Below are positions 10,901 to 25,900 of a DNA stretch of 64,000 nt, one piece after another. Position 1 is the first letter of the stretch. Every line of letters begins with the position of its first letter. The notes beneath the pieces are model-generated. The model was not told where the DNA came from. It saw only the letters and a list, made by a program, of their open reading frames with translations, and did not search any database. Position numbers and translations under genes: made by a program. The DNA comes from Lineus longissimus (lineage: Eukaryota; Nemertea; Pilidiophora; Heteronemertea; Lineidae): contig NC_088318.1 of NCBI RefSeq assembly GCF_910592395.1, positions 17,176,349-17,240,348 of the forward strand, given 5' to 3'.

Positions 10901-13900
10901 AGTTTTTTTTGCATAATATTTAGAAGAACAGGTGGTTGTGAAACTAGTTGATGGGATTAAATGAATCCCGTGGCATTTGCAAAAATTAAAGCTAATCAAA
11001 AGATGGACAACAGTGTGCCAAAACCAGGTTTGTCTTGTAATATACTTTAGCCTTTTGGGTTCGTCCGGACGAAGGAAATGTTGATTATAATTGACAGCAC
11101 TGTCAGTTATCTGGCGCGGAAAGGAAAAATTTTGCCGAAAAGAATTTTTATCATAGGATGGTCATGTTAGCGCCTATCTAATAAGTGCTGTGATGTAGAC
11201 ACATGCATCACTTGCTAGCAACAGTGCTATTTATTATGTATTCATTGCTGATCATATTTGCTGCTAAATTGGAACCTCCCTTGACGGACACCTCTGTTAG
11301 CAAGACACTATCTCTATTGGAGACACTGGTTTGGGTCCCAAATGAGTCATTTCCATTCAAATTTACCTCCATAATCAGGATCTTCCTCCATTGAAAGACA
11401 GCTTTTAGTAGTCCTGAGCATATCCTTTTTAGGGGGGATTGACGGTATTTGCATTCTGGCATTGGCGGCACTGAAGCGGTGGTATAAAAAAATGCACTAA
11501 TAAGACTTGCAGAGCTGGGGCAAATTACTCGTGAAGCATCATGCATGCAAGGAACTCATATAGTTGCTGACATAAATCTGCATCAAAGACATGCAATCGA
11601 CTGTGCAGGAAGTGCCAGAAATAACACATTGCCATCCAGCCTGGAACTTCTAAGGCGCGGTCACCATGATCTGACCAAGAATTTGTCCGACATAGCCTTT
11701 ATCTGACATAGCCTTGTGTTGCGATACGTAGTCTATAAGCTAATGAAAAGGCGAGGATGGACACCATACCAGCCTGGAAGGTGCGCTGAATGGTCCACGA
11801 GTAGCTTAGAAAAGCTATCCTTAGGTTAAAGAGTTTTAAATCTAAAGCAATTCCTCAATCAGTGCAGTCTCCAAAAACCAGGCCAATTATTGAATTAGCC
11901 ACGAATACAGAAATCTCCAGCGAATCTGTAGTTTCTTGTAAAGCAAGCAATTGGCGTTATCAATTCGTCTCCCGACTGTCTCGTCGCTCCCTGCAACTCT
12001 CAATTGCTCATCTCGTTTTATAGTTTTAAAATCAATCCCGCTATGTATGTGTACACATGTATGTTAATTTTGAGTATTTGTCAAAGGCTCCATGGGGAAA
12101 TCTACGGCGGATTTAGTTGGGTAGTTGATCATAGTGTGCGGTTGGTGTGTCAACTCTGTACACAGCCGGGGATGTCGTCTAAGCAACAAATTATCTATGC
12201 CTCGGATTAGTAAACACTGTGGTTAACCGTAGTCCAATAAACATGATGGCGAGTTGTTGCATGATGAATGTGAAATCATAGGATGGATTGTTGTGTATTT
12301 AACATGGTATGGTTTGATTCATCATGTGGCCATCAATTGAACCACCTTGCTCCCTACCTTGGTGGCCAGTGTCTCCCTTACAACAAAAAGCTTCTCAAAC
12401 AAGTTTTTTGCAAACTGAAATGGATTCAAAATATGTCCCAAGAGAAAAACCCAGGTGACTTCCTTTCTAAAAAAACAAGGTATAACTGTGTTGGTTGCTA
12501 ATGAAACAGGAAAGAGTCACTGAGTGTAACCAAAAAAACAACGATGGATTGGGAGAAACGTTGATCGTGTGCGTGGGTCTCCAACCCCTTGGATAAAGAG
12601 TTCGAGGTCAGCACAATAACCGAGATAAGAGGAGAGCGATAGGCCATAAGAAACATCCTCAGTTTCCAATTGGCATTACAACCTATGTGGCGGCCAATGA
12701 AAAAGATGAAGACTTGATGATTTCCCAAAAGAATCCATGTCATCCGTCTTTGGAGATTTGGCTGGTCGTCACACAATGACGCATGAATTTCTATTGAAAT
12801 TTTGCAAAATCACAAAAAAATGGTAGGGAATACTTCCCATATAAGCCCCATACTGTTGAAGGGTATTAAATGTTGAAGACCGAATCAGACAATTACTGTT
12901 CATTTTGCCTGTCACTATTTCAAACCAAGGCAAATACCAACTATAAATCGTGGTGAAATCGCTCTTTGATCTCAGAAAAAGAAAAACCAAGTATTTTCTT
13001 GTTCAATTATTTCCTACCAAGCATGTCGATGAAAAAAATTGCTATTCTTTTGATGTATAAACTGATTTGAAGAGCGTTAATTGCTGGGATGAGGCAAGTC
13101 TCTCCGCTAACTGATATTATCTTTATCTCAATATATTGCAGGATGGCATAAATCAGTTTTGTGGAAGCTTGATTGAGCGGCATTCTGGTGTAATTCCTGG
13201 CTAAATGTGTCTGCCATTTAGTAAGGTAATCTGTCCCAGACGATTTTAGCCCGTAGGGTCTAGAAGTCGAAAGTCGTCAACCAACATCCATGTCCAAGCA
13301 AATAATTTGTGGCTTAATGAGCAGTCATTCTGTTTAAATTAGCTAATGAATGATAAAACGATTTCTATCGATCCTTTTCCGACTTGTTGGACACATATGA
13401 TTATCTGGTTCAACCACCTTATCATGCCAACATGCTAGTTATCCAAATAACTACATGAATCAAGTGTTGTCCACTGCAGCAAGTATGAAGTTTGCTCCTC
13501 AAGATGTCTATGATATGAAGGCAATTCCTTTAGGCAATTCTCAGCTCCAGGGGTTTTGCGTGGTTTGTTATGTGGCTGATCCACAGCTGTAACTTACTAC
13601 CGTTGGTGCATCCCCAGGGACATAGTTGACGAGGACGATGCAGCAGTGATATGGCCAACCTCTTGTGGTTCCAAGATATAACATAAGCCAGCCGCAAGCT
13701 ATCCTATTCCCAACCATGCCTCCAGCACAGTTGGCAAACAGTTGCTAGAAGAAGCCTCAAACTACGACAAACAGTACCACATTGCAGCATTAGAAAGCTA
13801 TGGAAATAACTGTAGATACAGCAATCTATGTTGCTGCATTGGCGGCAGCGTATGCTTTCCTTCTACCGCAACTAGTATTGGTTAATCGTACGCCAAGGTG

Positions 13901-16900
13901 CTTCCCACAGGACCCTTAAGAAACCACATCGCCTCGCAACAAGTGCGAACCCACTCCGACATCAAGCCGTTACCTCGTGATCCAATTTATCAGCCAATCA
14001 CCCAGAAGTCGATCGTAAATTGGGTGTGCTCTATTGGTGTGATTTCACCATCAGATAGTTGCTAGATCATTCAACATTCAGACATGATCATGATCGCAAT
14101 ACGACAGGGCGTTCTAAAGCTTTTTAGATTTTTGTCGATTTTCAGTGTTTGGTAGCCAGACCTTCAACTATTGGATAGATGAGTACAATGACTTGTTTCC
14201 ATATCGCTATCAAAAAGCAACTTTTGTTTAGTTATACAGCGTATTAAGCTTGTAATAAATGAACTCTATAAACCTTGGTCACAGCATAGCACTGTTTAAA
14301 GAGACCAATGCCTCAGCCTTTACTCAAAGACCACCTGATTTCCTGCCGCCGACAAAAATGTTGCCTCAAAAAAGAAAACGAAACACTCGAACTGTCCCCA
14401 GACAATCACTGCATCATGTTTACATCACTTATATATTGTTGATTTTGCTTTCAGCGTTGCGGTCAACCTGTCAATTCCGTTTTGCCAATTTCTTCATTTC
14501 CAGATGGTCTCTCACCCTGACGAGGAATCACGTGAGGTTTTGTCGCTTTCTCATTCCCGCTATCGCCACTGGGACTTTCTTCTCTCCCCGAAACTGTGGT
14601 AATTTACAGGTTTTGTGGACAAACATGGGGTTGCTATGGTGAACGATAAAGACGCCACAAATTCGAACAATAGGCGGGAAATTGTATTTTAACCCCTCGG
14701 TTGCTGTGGTTTGAGGGACAATTGGTTTGGTTGCAGTGTTCGTGGGTGGCAACGATATCTCTATTCTCTCATAAGTTGCTTTAATGAACAATAACTAACC
14801 TGTTACTCCGATCAGGTTCCAAGTTGCCTCTTGATTTTCCTTCAGATAGTTTCCATGATCAGACAATGACATCAACTATAAAGCATACTAATGCCATGAA
14901 ACATTCCTTGTGCTGCAGATTGAAATTAATGTGATTTTTGTGCGGCAGCTTTACATGTATTTGGAGGAAAGATGTATCATATTGCACTTTTCAATCATGT
15001 TGTCCTGTGCAATAAATCTCAACGAGCCATGGGAATACAAAATTCTGCCAATAAAGCTGACCACAATGCTGGCAATAATGATAAGAGTATGGTCCAGTGG
15101 ATCTGATGAGGTCCGCATTATCATTCTTTTATCTCTCTGACATCTGTAATTGTCTCATATAGAGTCAATAACCTGATTCGTATCTGGTTCTTTCTGTGAT
15201 GTATGGCTTGGCTAACCGGAATTGGATGGGCAAAGATATTGGCTTGCTGAACGGGTAGAAACTCCTTGTTCCTTCTTGTCATCTTATTGGTATTTCCTTT
15301 CAAATTTGCATCAATTTCCACTTGAAACCCTGGGGCAGCCTCAAAGTGGACGTTGGTCAAGATCACGAATAAACTGACCTTGACCTTGATCCTGCAGTGG
15401 CCTTGACCTTAAACATACTTTGGTCTTGACCATGTTTCAACCTTGAGAGTGCCTTTGCCTTTGGTTTGACCTGGCTTTGTCTTGTACTGTACCTTGACCT
15501 TCACTTTGCCGTGACCTTGAAATTGAGCCTGACCTAACCCCGCCCTTGACATTGCCTTGACTAAAGATATTACAGAGGAGCTAGGACATAAAGCAGAGGA
15601 ATATTGTGTGTATCTTCATCAGTGGTGATATAGTCCTCAATTATGCATCCTCATCCACAGCAGAGGAGGTATTCAGTCATTATTGGGGATGTCCTGGTCA
15701 GTCCTCCTCAGAAGACTCGTAATCGCTGGGATCATGGGATTACACCAAATTTATATGGTGCATTGCGCGTATTGTCTCTGGTCTGATAGGACACATCCTG
15801 TCTATATCTTGTCTGACATCAGTAATTAGTTTAGTCATGGATTAATGGTGAGACGAACCAGGTTCACATGGGACAGTTGTCTGGTGATCGACATTTATCA
15901 AAGTCTTTGTTTGGCCATGGTGATGTGAGGTCAAATTTGATCACCAACAAGGAGTTGCAGTGCAAGATGACTGGACGATAGCATACCAATGAGCCGCAGT
16001 CGGTATTGATGGTAAACTTAGATCTGACAATATGTTGTCCATTTCCTGGAAGTAATATCATGACTCCTGGCCATCCGTGGAATGAGCATGGATCACATAT
16101 TGCTTGGACTTTGAGTGTCTATGCCAAGATATACTAGACGGGGTAGTATCCAAAATTAGCTTTGCTTTGCCTGATGAGTCTATGTTCAACTATGACAATG
16201 CCACAGAATAAAATCATCTCCTAAAGTTTCTTTACCTGAAAAAACAATGAATCTGATTTTGGGAAAGAGAAAGTTCTCTATGCCATGTGAATAAAGCAGA
16301 TGTTGTTCTTGTCAATATACATGTATTAATATTGGAAATCTTACCTAGTATCAACATGCAACCGTTACTCTTCAGATTGTATGGATCTTAGATCCAATAA
16401 TGCCTCTGATAAGTCTGGTTCGGTTGGTGCAAGATGGATTGTCACTCAGGGGCACTGGTAATATCGCTGGATCCCCAGCCCCACATGGGATTTGGTTCAG
16501 GAGGGGTTCTGTAGATGAGAATATCTGGGACTAAAACAGACAAGAGGATGCCTTATTAACACTTTAATTTACCCAGGAAAGTGGCATGCACAGATTTCTT
16601 GCATATAGAGAGGAAAAAAAATGAAGGACGATTTGCCACTACTGAGGTTTAGTTGCTTGAGGGGGGATGCTACAGGTGATATGGATCCATGTCGAGTAGG
16701 ACTCTGTCACTATCGTGCTGCTTTCCTACATGTAAGTCTGCACTGCTCTGGTGGTAGTTTTGGTATCTCTATGCCCGGTTAACCCACGATTGTGATCTAC
16801 AAATTCGATCCGACACGGCCCATTATGAGAACGTAATCACATCAATAACCAGACTATGGGAAGCTAATGCCACCGATGGATCAGCTAGAGTGCTTCCTAA

Positions 16901-19900
16901 CGGCAACGGAACTAGAAATTAGATGTGAAGGAGAGGCTTGAGATATACGCTAGAGTAATCGAGCCGCGGGCTGTTTGGTTTGGTGTGTAAATGCTGGGAG
17001 ATGATGAGATGGGTTTAGTGGTTTTCGTACATTCTTTTTGGGAAAGCACGGCATGCCAGAAGTCTGTAATTTCTTCAAAGCCAGTCCTGGGGCAGCAGAA
17101 GTAGTATTTGATAGGTATACGTGAGAAATTATCCTGTGGCTCTTTTGGTTGCCAATATTTCAGATGGAGAGCAATTGAAAAACCATTTACGTTGCTTGCG
17201 GATGTATAGTAAAGGAGTTTGCCGATGGAATAGAGGTTTAGCGTATAATCTAGGCCAGTAGGGGTCCGAATGACCCAACAATGCTACTGTGTGTAGCAAG
17301 GTTGGTGTTGGACCACCTTGGGCTAATATGGTATATTGGACCACCTTGGGCTAGTGGTATTTTGGAACAGTTTGTAAACCGGGCAGAGTGATTTCAATAT
17401 GCTGAACCCCTGTGGCCAATTGCTTACTTTCCCAATATCTAAGATCACAACACCAACATCTTAAAAACTCAAGAATATTTCATCTCCGGTTTAAGGTCAA
17501 TTGTTCTTTCAACCTAAATGTTTGGCCCAGGCTTGTTCAAATCTCTGTTACTCCAAGCTCATGAAACGTGTGAATTGAAAAAATCACTTTAATATCTAAT
17601 GACTGTGTCAGTCTGCTCGATGAGTTAGTCATAAGGACGCCATGTCTACACATTTTGACAATATTTCCTGTTCCATGAGTTCGATTGTCCTTTCAACCTG
17701 GAAATGTTGTCCAGGCACGTTCAACATTTCCTCAATCCCTTAACTCAAACTCACGAAATGTTCAAATTGAAAAAGCACTCTGACTGATTGTGGCATCTAC
17801 CTTTAATGACCTAGTCATCAGGCTACAGCGTCTGCAGATGTTGATGGAGTTTCCTCTCCAGTAAATGATCAATTGTAATCGTACTTCCTACTAGAAGTAA
17901 TTGGCCCAGTCATGCCTGACTTAGCATAGCATCAAATTGCTGTCCAGCAAATTCAAAAGGGGCATGATTTGAGAAAGCACTTTTACCAGTTTGCTTTTAC
18001 TGATTGCTATGTGGTGACTACCTAATCCGGACACGGCGTCTCTAACATTTGACAATATGTCCTGCTCAATCAAAGTTCAGTTGTTTCTTTTGCCTAGCGT
18101 GTGATTGTCCAAGTCATTCTCGACATGTTTCGACAAATCTAATTTCAAACGCACACGAAACGAGAGGTTAGAAAAGGTGCATTGACTGATTGATGACAGT
18201 GTCACTCCCCAAATGACCTAGTCATCAGGACACGATGTCTGCAAAAGTTGACCATATTTCCTGTTTCGTGGAAGCTCTGTTGAAAGCTCTGTATGATCTA
18301 TTGTGCTGGTCATGTCCGACATGCCCTCAAATAACCGCCCTGCCAATTCCTAACGAATTAATGTTTCCTACTTTTGTTCCCCAATCATGCAGTCGTGTCT
18401 AGCCCTCAAAAAAGAAAATTTCGAAAGAATATATTTTCTGATGACTGTGCCAGTCAATTAAAGGCCACCCTGTCTGCAGATTTTGACAACATTTCATGCT
18501 CCATCAAAGTTCAATTGTTCTTTTCTGCTAAAACCATTGTCACGATCATGTCAATTTGTCATCGAATCCAAACCTGCAAATTCCAAATTAATAACTTTCT
18601 TCTTATTTTTTTCCCTAGTCGTTTCCCAGTGAAAAAGCAATAAAATGACCATAACCTTTCCTCTCAGTCAAAGTTCCATTGTTCTACCTGGACCAACTAT
18701 TGTTCCGGTCATGTCTGACTCGGCATCATATCACTCATCAGCAAGATTTAGATGATTCCCTGATAATTTCCCAGTAAATACAAGGTAATGACCACAATCC
18801 TCTTTTGTCAAATTTAAGGCTAACCCTAACCCTTTTCATGCTACAGATAAAACATTTTTTGAGTCCAAATATTTTTTTCATTTGTTTTTTCTGCTCAAAA
18901 TGCAGAAACATCATCAGCCTCCAAGAAATTTTATCTTGAACATTTTTCTGAATTTTGAACTTATGATAAAAAAATTTCTGAGTCCAAATATTTTTTTCAC
19001 TTTTTTTTTCTGCTCAAAATGATGAAACATCATCAGCCCCAAACAAACTTTGGCTTTGAAAATTTTTCAGAACTTTGAAATTTTGAATATTTTGTTCACT
19101 TGTTTTTTTTCTGCTCAAACCAGTAAGAAATACTTATACATTTTCTGTGCACTTTGCGTCAGTGTACACGCGGCTAGTCATTCTCAGACTGAGATGGACT
19201 TGTGAAGTGATTTCTTGCTCAAACTTTAGAAATTACAATAACCATGGTAACGACATGACTAGACATCATATTCTGACATTTTCACTCATTTCCTTGTTAG
19301 CTGTATGGTAATGGTTAGTTCCGGTCGAAGGACCACTCTTGTGCCAATGGATTGTGGGAGAAATGGGTGATATATGTGATGGTTAATGATTTACTTGATA
19401 AAATTCAGGGGATGTGGTCACGTCCTGGTAGTTTTCATCAATTAGAGTATATCCCCAGGGAACTGGGTGATCTGTTTTAGTGATAGAGTTGAGAGATTTA
19501 GCCATAAATCAGCAATTATAGTCCTTTTAACATATTGTACCTGTCAGTTTGGTGCTTGCTAACTTTTCAAATTTACTTCATTGCTGCCTGCAAGTTTGCT
19601 TTCTCTACCCCACGACATCTCATTCCGAGTGTTTTAAGGTGGGGAAATTCACTTCCAAATGTATGGTGAATATCACCAGAGAAGTCTGCACGGTCACATT
19701 TCCTAAAGCTTCCTTTACAAAAAATCATCTACCCTGCTGTATGCCTGGAAAGGAAGCCATACAGATCTCCCATAATAACTCGCTAACATGGTTAATGAGG
19801 AATTGACGTTATAGCAGTGGTTACCCTGCCACACCCAAGTGTGCTCAGCATGAGTACTTTGTCCAATCTGATGTGACGTAAACACGTGAGGCATGAAATA

Positions 19901-22900
19901 AGAAATGTCAACGTGTGATCATAAACAGACCTAAATAGTGCGAGTTTGGTCTCGTATGGCAAAGGATTTGTTCCAAGCTGACTTGATGCCAGCTGAGAAC
20001 GTCACCTTTGGTACTGGATGATCAGCCAGAGAGTGGTTTAGGAAGAAAGTCATTAAACGTGGCTCGAGCACACTACGATGGCACCTATTGTCTTCTCGCT
20101 TGATATCCGTCTTCTCACATATATACATGTACGATGAAAATGGCTCGTCTCAACAGATAGTGTCAAAAGCAAGGTACTAATTTCTCAAGAGAACGTTCTT
20201 CAATTGACTGAACGATGCCTGGTCAGTATTCGTGGTATGGTGAGTTTGGAGAGGAAAAGCATTGTGGAAAGACAAGGTCGGTATCTACGGCCAGCTTTAA
20301 TCAACTGCTTAATAGCTTCTCCATATCTACACCAGCCTTTAATAGCTTTTCCACATCTCTATATCCATTATTTGTAACAAGATATAAGAGCAAAATATGT
20401 GGGTTCTTTGCAGATGAGAAATTGCACTCATCACTGCAATCATTCCAAGGCATTTCTTCTCAGTCATACTAGTGATAACCAGCCCTTTGATGGGGTTCTG
20501 GCGTTATAGATATCATTGGCAACATTGGAAAGAGAGTCTATTACCACTTGGCCAGCAATGATAACAACCATGCAGGTTATTCCTCTGATGAGATAAGTGG
20601 CGATTTCTAGAATTTGTTAAGAAAGCAATCCATGGCTCAATGATTGCTGGGAGAAATGGTCGGTATTCTAGTAACGATGCTGAAGTACTAGTATCTACTG
20701 AGAAAATAGAGCCCACCAAAGAAGAGCTATTTTAAGTGTATGCAAAAGAGAACTCTACCACATGCTTTCATGCATAAAAGGTTATAATTTCTCATATGAT
20801 TTTTGTAATGATTAGTACAATTCCTTCAAGAAAAGTCTACTTTTTGTAACGAAGGAAACACTCTACCTTGCAGAACTGCATGCATTGACTTTCTGTATTG
20901 ATCTTGAGCATCTGTCAACAACAGATTCTAAACTGATCTCTGTGCATTCTGCTTTCCTTCTTTCACCAGATTTTCATGCATAAAAAGCATAAAAAGTTAC
21001 TAATTGCTAACTGATTTTGGTTTTTCAAGCCTCGGAATGCTGTTTTACCTTCAGAATTGCATTGAACTGCTAATGATCTCAAAATCCATCAACAAGTGAA
21101 TGCAGTTTGCAAGATTGCGATGGTGTCTGAAAAGTGTTACCTGGTTTCTTGATACTTCACCAAACCATTCTATCTTATTTCGTAGTGGCTACTTGTGCTG
21201 ACGTTAAACAGAACACCAGACTCGACTGGAGGAGCTGTTCAGAAAGCTTGCTGATCTGTAGTGGTTTCTCCGTTTCTTAGCATTCTAGAATCGCAGCCAC
21301 TTGTGCTGATACCTTGCCCAGAACACCAGAAGCCACGCTATTGATTCAAAAAGACCTCATGGGTGTGATTGCGTTGGCTTCTGCAGTTCTTCGACTTTAA
21401 CTCCACACGTCTGCTGTGGCCCGAAACTGGTGTATTCGCTCTTTCATCACATCTTGTTAGCTCTCCTGGTATGTGAACCATTGACTCTTCAATCAGTCAG
21501 CTAAGGTAACTTAAGCTATCGAATGCATTCGAACACATCAGCACTCTCCTACATAGTTCATCATCGGACTTGGAGAATATCAAAAACATGACAATAACTT
21601 GTTAACAGTTCTTTCAGTTGCAAAGGTGGTCAGCAGTTTTTCTTGCAGGTTGATGGTAGATGGGTAGACATCTTTCCATCATGGCAGCTGGCTACTACTC
21701 TTGAACCCGATCAAACAACTTGAATTCGTGTTGATCATTTATGGGAGGTGTTACATATCTCCCAACATTGTAGTTGTTGGCCCTGTCTGTAACATTATTG
21801 ATGTTTCAGACGAGAGCTTTAGTTGGACTCGGTCTTTCGGTTTGCTTTCTCTTTGAGTCAGTCAAACTATCAGTAACTTCACCTAATCAAACATTTAAGA
21901 AATAGCAACACCTTGGTACATTTGGTCAGTTTTTCATATACAAAACTTTGGTAGCTATTGGTCATATTGGTTGTTCTTGGTCCTCAGTGGTTTTCACCCT
22001 GCTACTCTTTAATCATTTCTTGAGGGAAGCTATCAACCTCCAGTAACTTTATCTATCGAACCTGTTAAAACACAGCAACAACTTGATACATGAGCTATTT
22101 ATCATTTACAGAAGGTGGCAGATAGCTTTGGTAGGTGTAACACGCACTTGTTGCCACCGAATCTGCGAAAATACTAAATAGCGAGGGTCTGAGTCAAACT
22201 AGTTGTAACCAAACCACTGTGTTAACAGAATGGTTTTGGATTCTGCAGGTGTTGGGGTCATCGGTTGGCAAACTGATCGTGATCTTGGCTCACCTTTCCT
22301 TGGTTCTGTTTTATGGAAGGTAAGGATGAGTCCAACGGATAACAAGCATCCATCAGGAAAAGACTGACGTGAACCATTGGCTGTTAGTATGAACACTTTT
22401 TCGGTGACGTCATACGTGTTATGGACACGGATTGACTTCCAAAATGGATGCCCAGATGCATGGCCTCGGGGTAGATTGGCGTAGATGTTGATGATCTAAT
22501 ATGGCTGTCATCTTAGACACGTCCTTGATGCTGTTGCCCATCCTTTTAACTTTGTTCCTTGGAGCGAAAGGGCGCACGTCTTCATGACAAATCTGTTGGC
22601 CGCTGAAACATAACCGATGTTGATGTTCATTCTCGCCTCTTCCATGACTAACTCCCATCATAAATGAGATCCATGTTCAACATCAATCTCCTTTGGGCTA
22701 CATTAAACCTAATTGAGGAGTGAAATTCGGTATTCACAAACTAATCTCATTGGTTTTCTTTGACAGGTTTACACATTATTTTTGTGCTGAGTTAACTGAA
22801 TTGTAAGATTTATATCATGGTTTTATGAATTGTGATGTGGTGATAAACTCAATAAACCATCTTGAATTATGTCTGGCGTTATATTCCCCTGTTGTATAAC

Positions 22901-25900
22901 TCCGGACTATTGAGTTTGTTGTACTGACTGATGTGTAGTTACTTTTAGAAGCTGGCATTTTGTAGTGGCTCAGACTCTCACCGACTTACTCGCTGGCGAG
23001 AGTCCCTAGTTTGATCCTCATTGATGGCGTGAGGCTCTGAGTACGAATTGGTTGTGGAGGTCTACATGCAACTGAACCCAACACTGTATCAATCTGCAAA
23101 TTAAATTAAATGATTCTATATTGGACCAAGAATTAGTGTTAGCCATGTTCAGAGGTCTCAATGGGAATTCCCTTTGAAACTCCATTTATCATTGCACCAT
23201 TTTGAGTGTCTTAGAAGCTGTAATCATCACGATAATCATGACTATTTGTTGCTAATGAGGCTTGTAATTAGGGTTTGTGTGCGGTAAATGAAACTCCTTT
23301 GGGAGGGACTAGGGAGGTTACAACGATATCAAGGCTGGATGAATGGTCAACCGACTCCTGAAAGAGCATTTTTTCCCTGCCCAAATAAAAAACTGGCAAC
23401 AGCCAGCAGCACAGCATGGGCAAAACTGACAACTTGTCCCACAGATTAAACTGCTTCCTTATTACTTTCAGCATCATCTAATATTTTGATATGTTCGAAA
23501 CATTGGCTTGGCGCTTATTCACCAGATTCCCCGCATTCTATCAGATCGTTCTCATCTCGTAGCTCATTGAAGACGACATCTGTTGACAAAATCTAATTCA
23601 CAAAATGTGTCAAGTTGTCAGCTTCAACTCATATTCTCTTCGTTTCTTTCCCTTTCTTTCAAATCTCCTTTCATTCAATTCAAAATGCGATTGGCACAAC
23701 TTTTTGATAAGACGCAAACTGCCGGAAACAAATGGCAAACCAAAGGGGAACCGCCTCAAACTTAAAAAAGTACATAATTGAATATAAAACTACAATAGAC
23801 TTTTATCTGTTATTAAATTAAAAAGAAAATGACATTAGAATTGAACATCATAGAATTCATCGATTTTATGACAATGTCTATTGTCGAAGCTGTCAGCTTC
23901 TGCTTGTTGGTTTTGAAAATGCTATCAATAAACTGCCAGTGGTGGTGGAAGTGGAGTGAGGCGCACTCCATGATTCCCGATGTTCCATGTGATAAGTTTT
24001 AACACTCCTAGCTTTTGGAAGTTGAAGTTTTGCTTGTGAGAGATTATTATTTTGAAGAAGCATCTGTGTTGATGAAATTCTTCATACCAGCACCTTTCAG
24101 CCACGATGTCGTGAGTTGATTTTAAGTCTGGTCGCTTGCTCATAGAAATACCAGTCCAACATCACTTTCTCAAAACAGCATACATATAGCTTTGTTGGAT
24201 TAGCTAATTGTCATGAAAGTTATTAAAAAATGACAAGACTCTAATACTTTGTGGCGCCTTATGACATGAGAAAAGTCTGGAGCCCCTATGGTGATGTCTT
24301 TTTACTTTCTAATTACGAATATATTCATACATGATACGTATGAGAGACGTTTCCGCTCTCTGCTACATACATACCTCCGTGGAACGGTTCAACAATAACA
24401 CTAATCGAGCAACATGCAATATCGGGCGAGCCACGGAAGTCAAGCAGCAATGGAACGTCATGTAATGTTCTTTAAAGACGACAATAATATAAAAACATGT
24501 GACAGGTCTGACAGGCTAGGTCCAATTAAATGTACGGACTGACCATGTGATCAGCATCGGGAACGTGCATGCTTCGCTTCATCGCTGAGTTTGCTATCGT
24601 ACTCAATGCCAATCACTCGCCACTCTAACGCTAACGAAATTAATATTTCACTTTGAGCGTTCTGGATAATCCGCGTAATCTGTTGGCTCTAGGTGAGCTC
24701 ATCCAATTAGACGCGCGATGGAACGCATGTTTTATGCATGTTGCGCAGGAGTGAGTCAGGGGTGCGTTAAACGAGTTGAAAACGATACTTTGTAAGGATG
24801 TTGACATGTCAAAAGCTAGGGGAATTACTACGCTGGAATGTGGTGAGCTGTCGTTTAAGGACGGCGTATTAAGTTTGTAGTTGTCGGTTGGAATGTCCGG
24901 GGTTTTCAATGGATGGGCACTTAAGGAGCTGCATTGACAGCATGACTATCGAGTTGTGTTATTTTTGTAACATGATGGGTTTTTTTACTTGCCATTGATG
25001 AATGACTATGCTGTTCAAGTTACCCGTTAATGGAATATGTTTGTTATAACAGAAGTTGTGGCTATGAGTACGGTAAATTGGCCGTGCTTCAGCAATGAAT
25101 CGGGACTTGTTGATTTGGGTAAAAGGGGATCTGGCCTGCCTGTCATCCCTATCACTGTAACTTTCACTTAATCGGGGCAAAATGGTGGTTGAGCGTAACT
25201 ACCTGATGGCAGGAGTTCGACCTGGCGGCACGTGGTTTCTCGTACTTCAGTATCTACTGAACCAACGTGTCAGGTTACAAGAATGATTTCCAGTCACGGG
25301 GAGAGGACTCAACACAACTATTATTCATTTAAACCAAACACTTTCTGAGCTTTAAAGCTTAGATAAAGATATCAGATTCTTTCAACGTGTTATCCTCATA
25401 ATGTTTTCATGCCGATCATATTTTTCTACTGCACCCAATATGTTTGCTAGGATATATCAGAAACCAATTGAACTTCTTGTATTACTTGTGGCATAATCCA
25501 ACCAAGAATGCTAAATACATATTTGAGTTGAGCCATTTCAGATAAAAATGTTTTGCGATTTTCATCAAAATCCATATTTTATCGCATGAAATATCTGCTT
25601 GTTTATTCGATACTAACAACCTTGGATAAAAAACAAACACTTCCAATCCAAGATTGACTGCCAATCAGGTTTTTCTGCCGATTATCTGCGCTACCATCTC
25701 CTAGCATTTCAGCGGGAATTTGTGGTGAGAGTCCGTCAATCAATGAATGCAGCATTGTAAGCGACTAATTCCTGAAATCGGGAAATCGTCGCATGAAAAC
25801 ATCGCAATCGTCAAATCTTCTCGAACATCTGGATTACGCTGGAATCGATAGACCTTATCTGTAACAACTGTTGCGTTCGTTAAATTGCGTTTCTTTGGCA

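Noticed and set aside
18822-18834. CTAACCCTAACCC, telomere-like
   Set aside because: Only two units, as is TTAGGGTTAG near 31996; too short to be an interstitial telomere.
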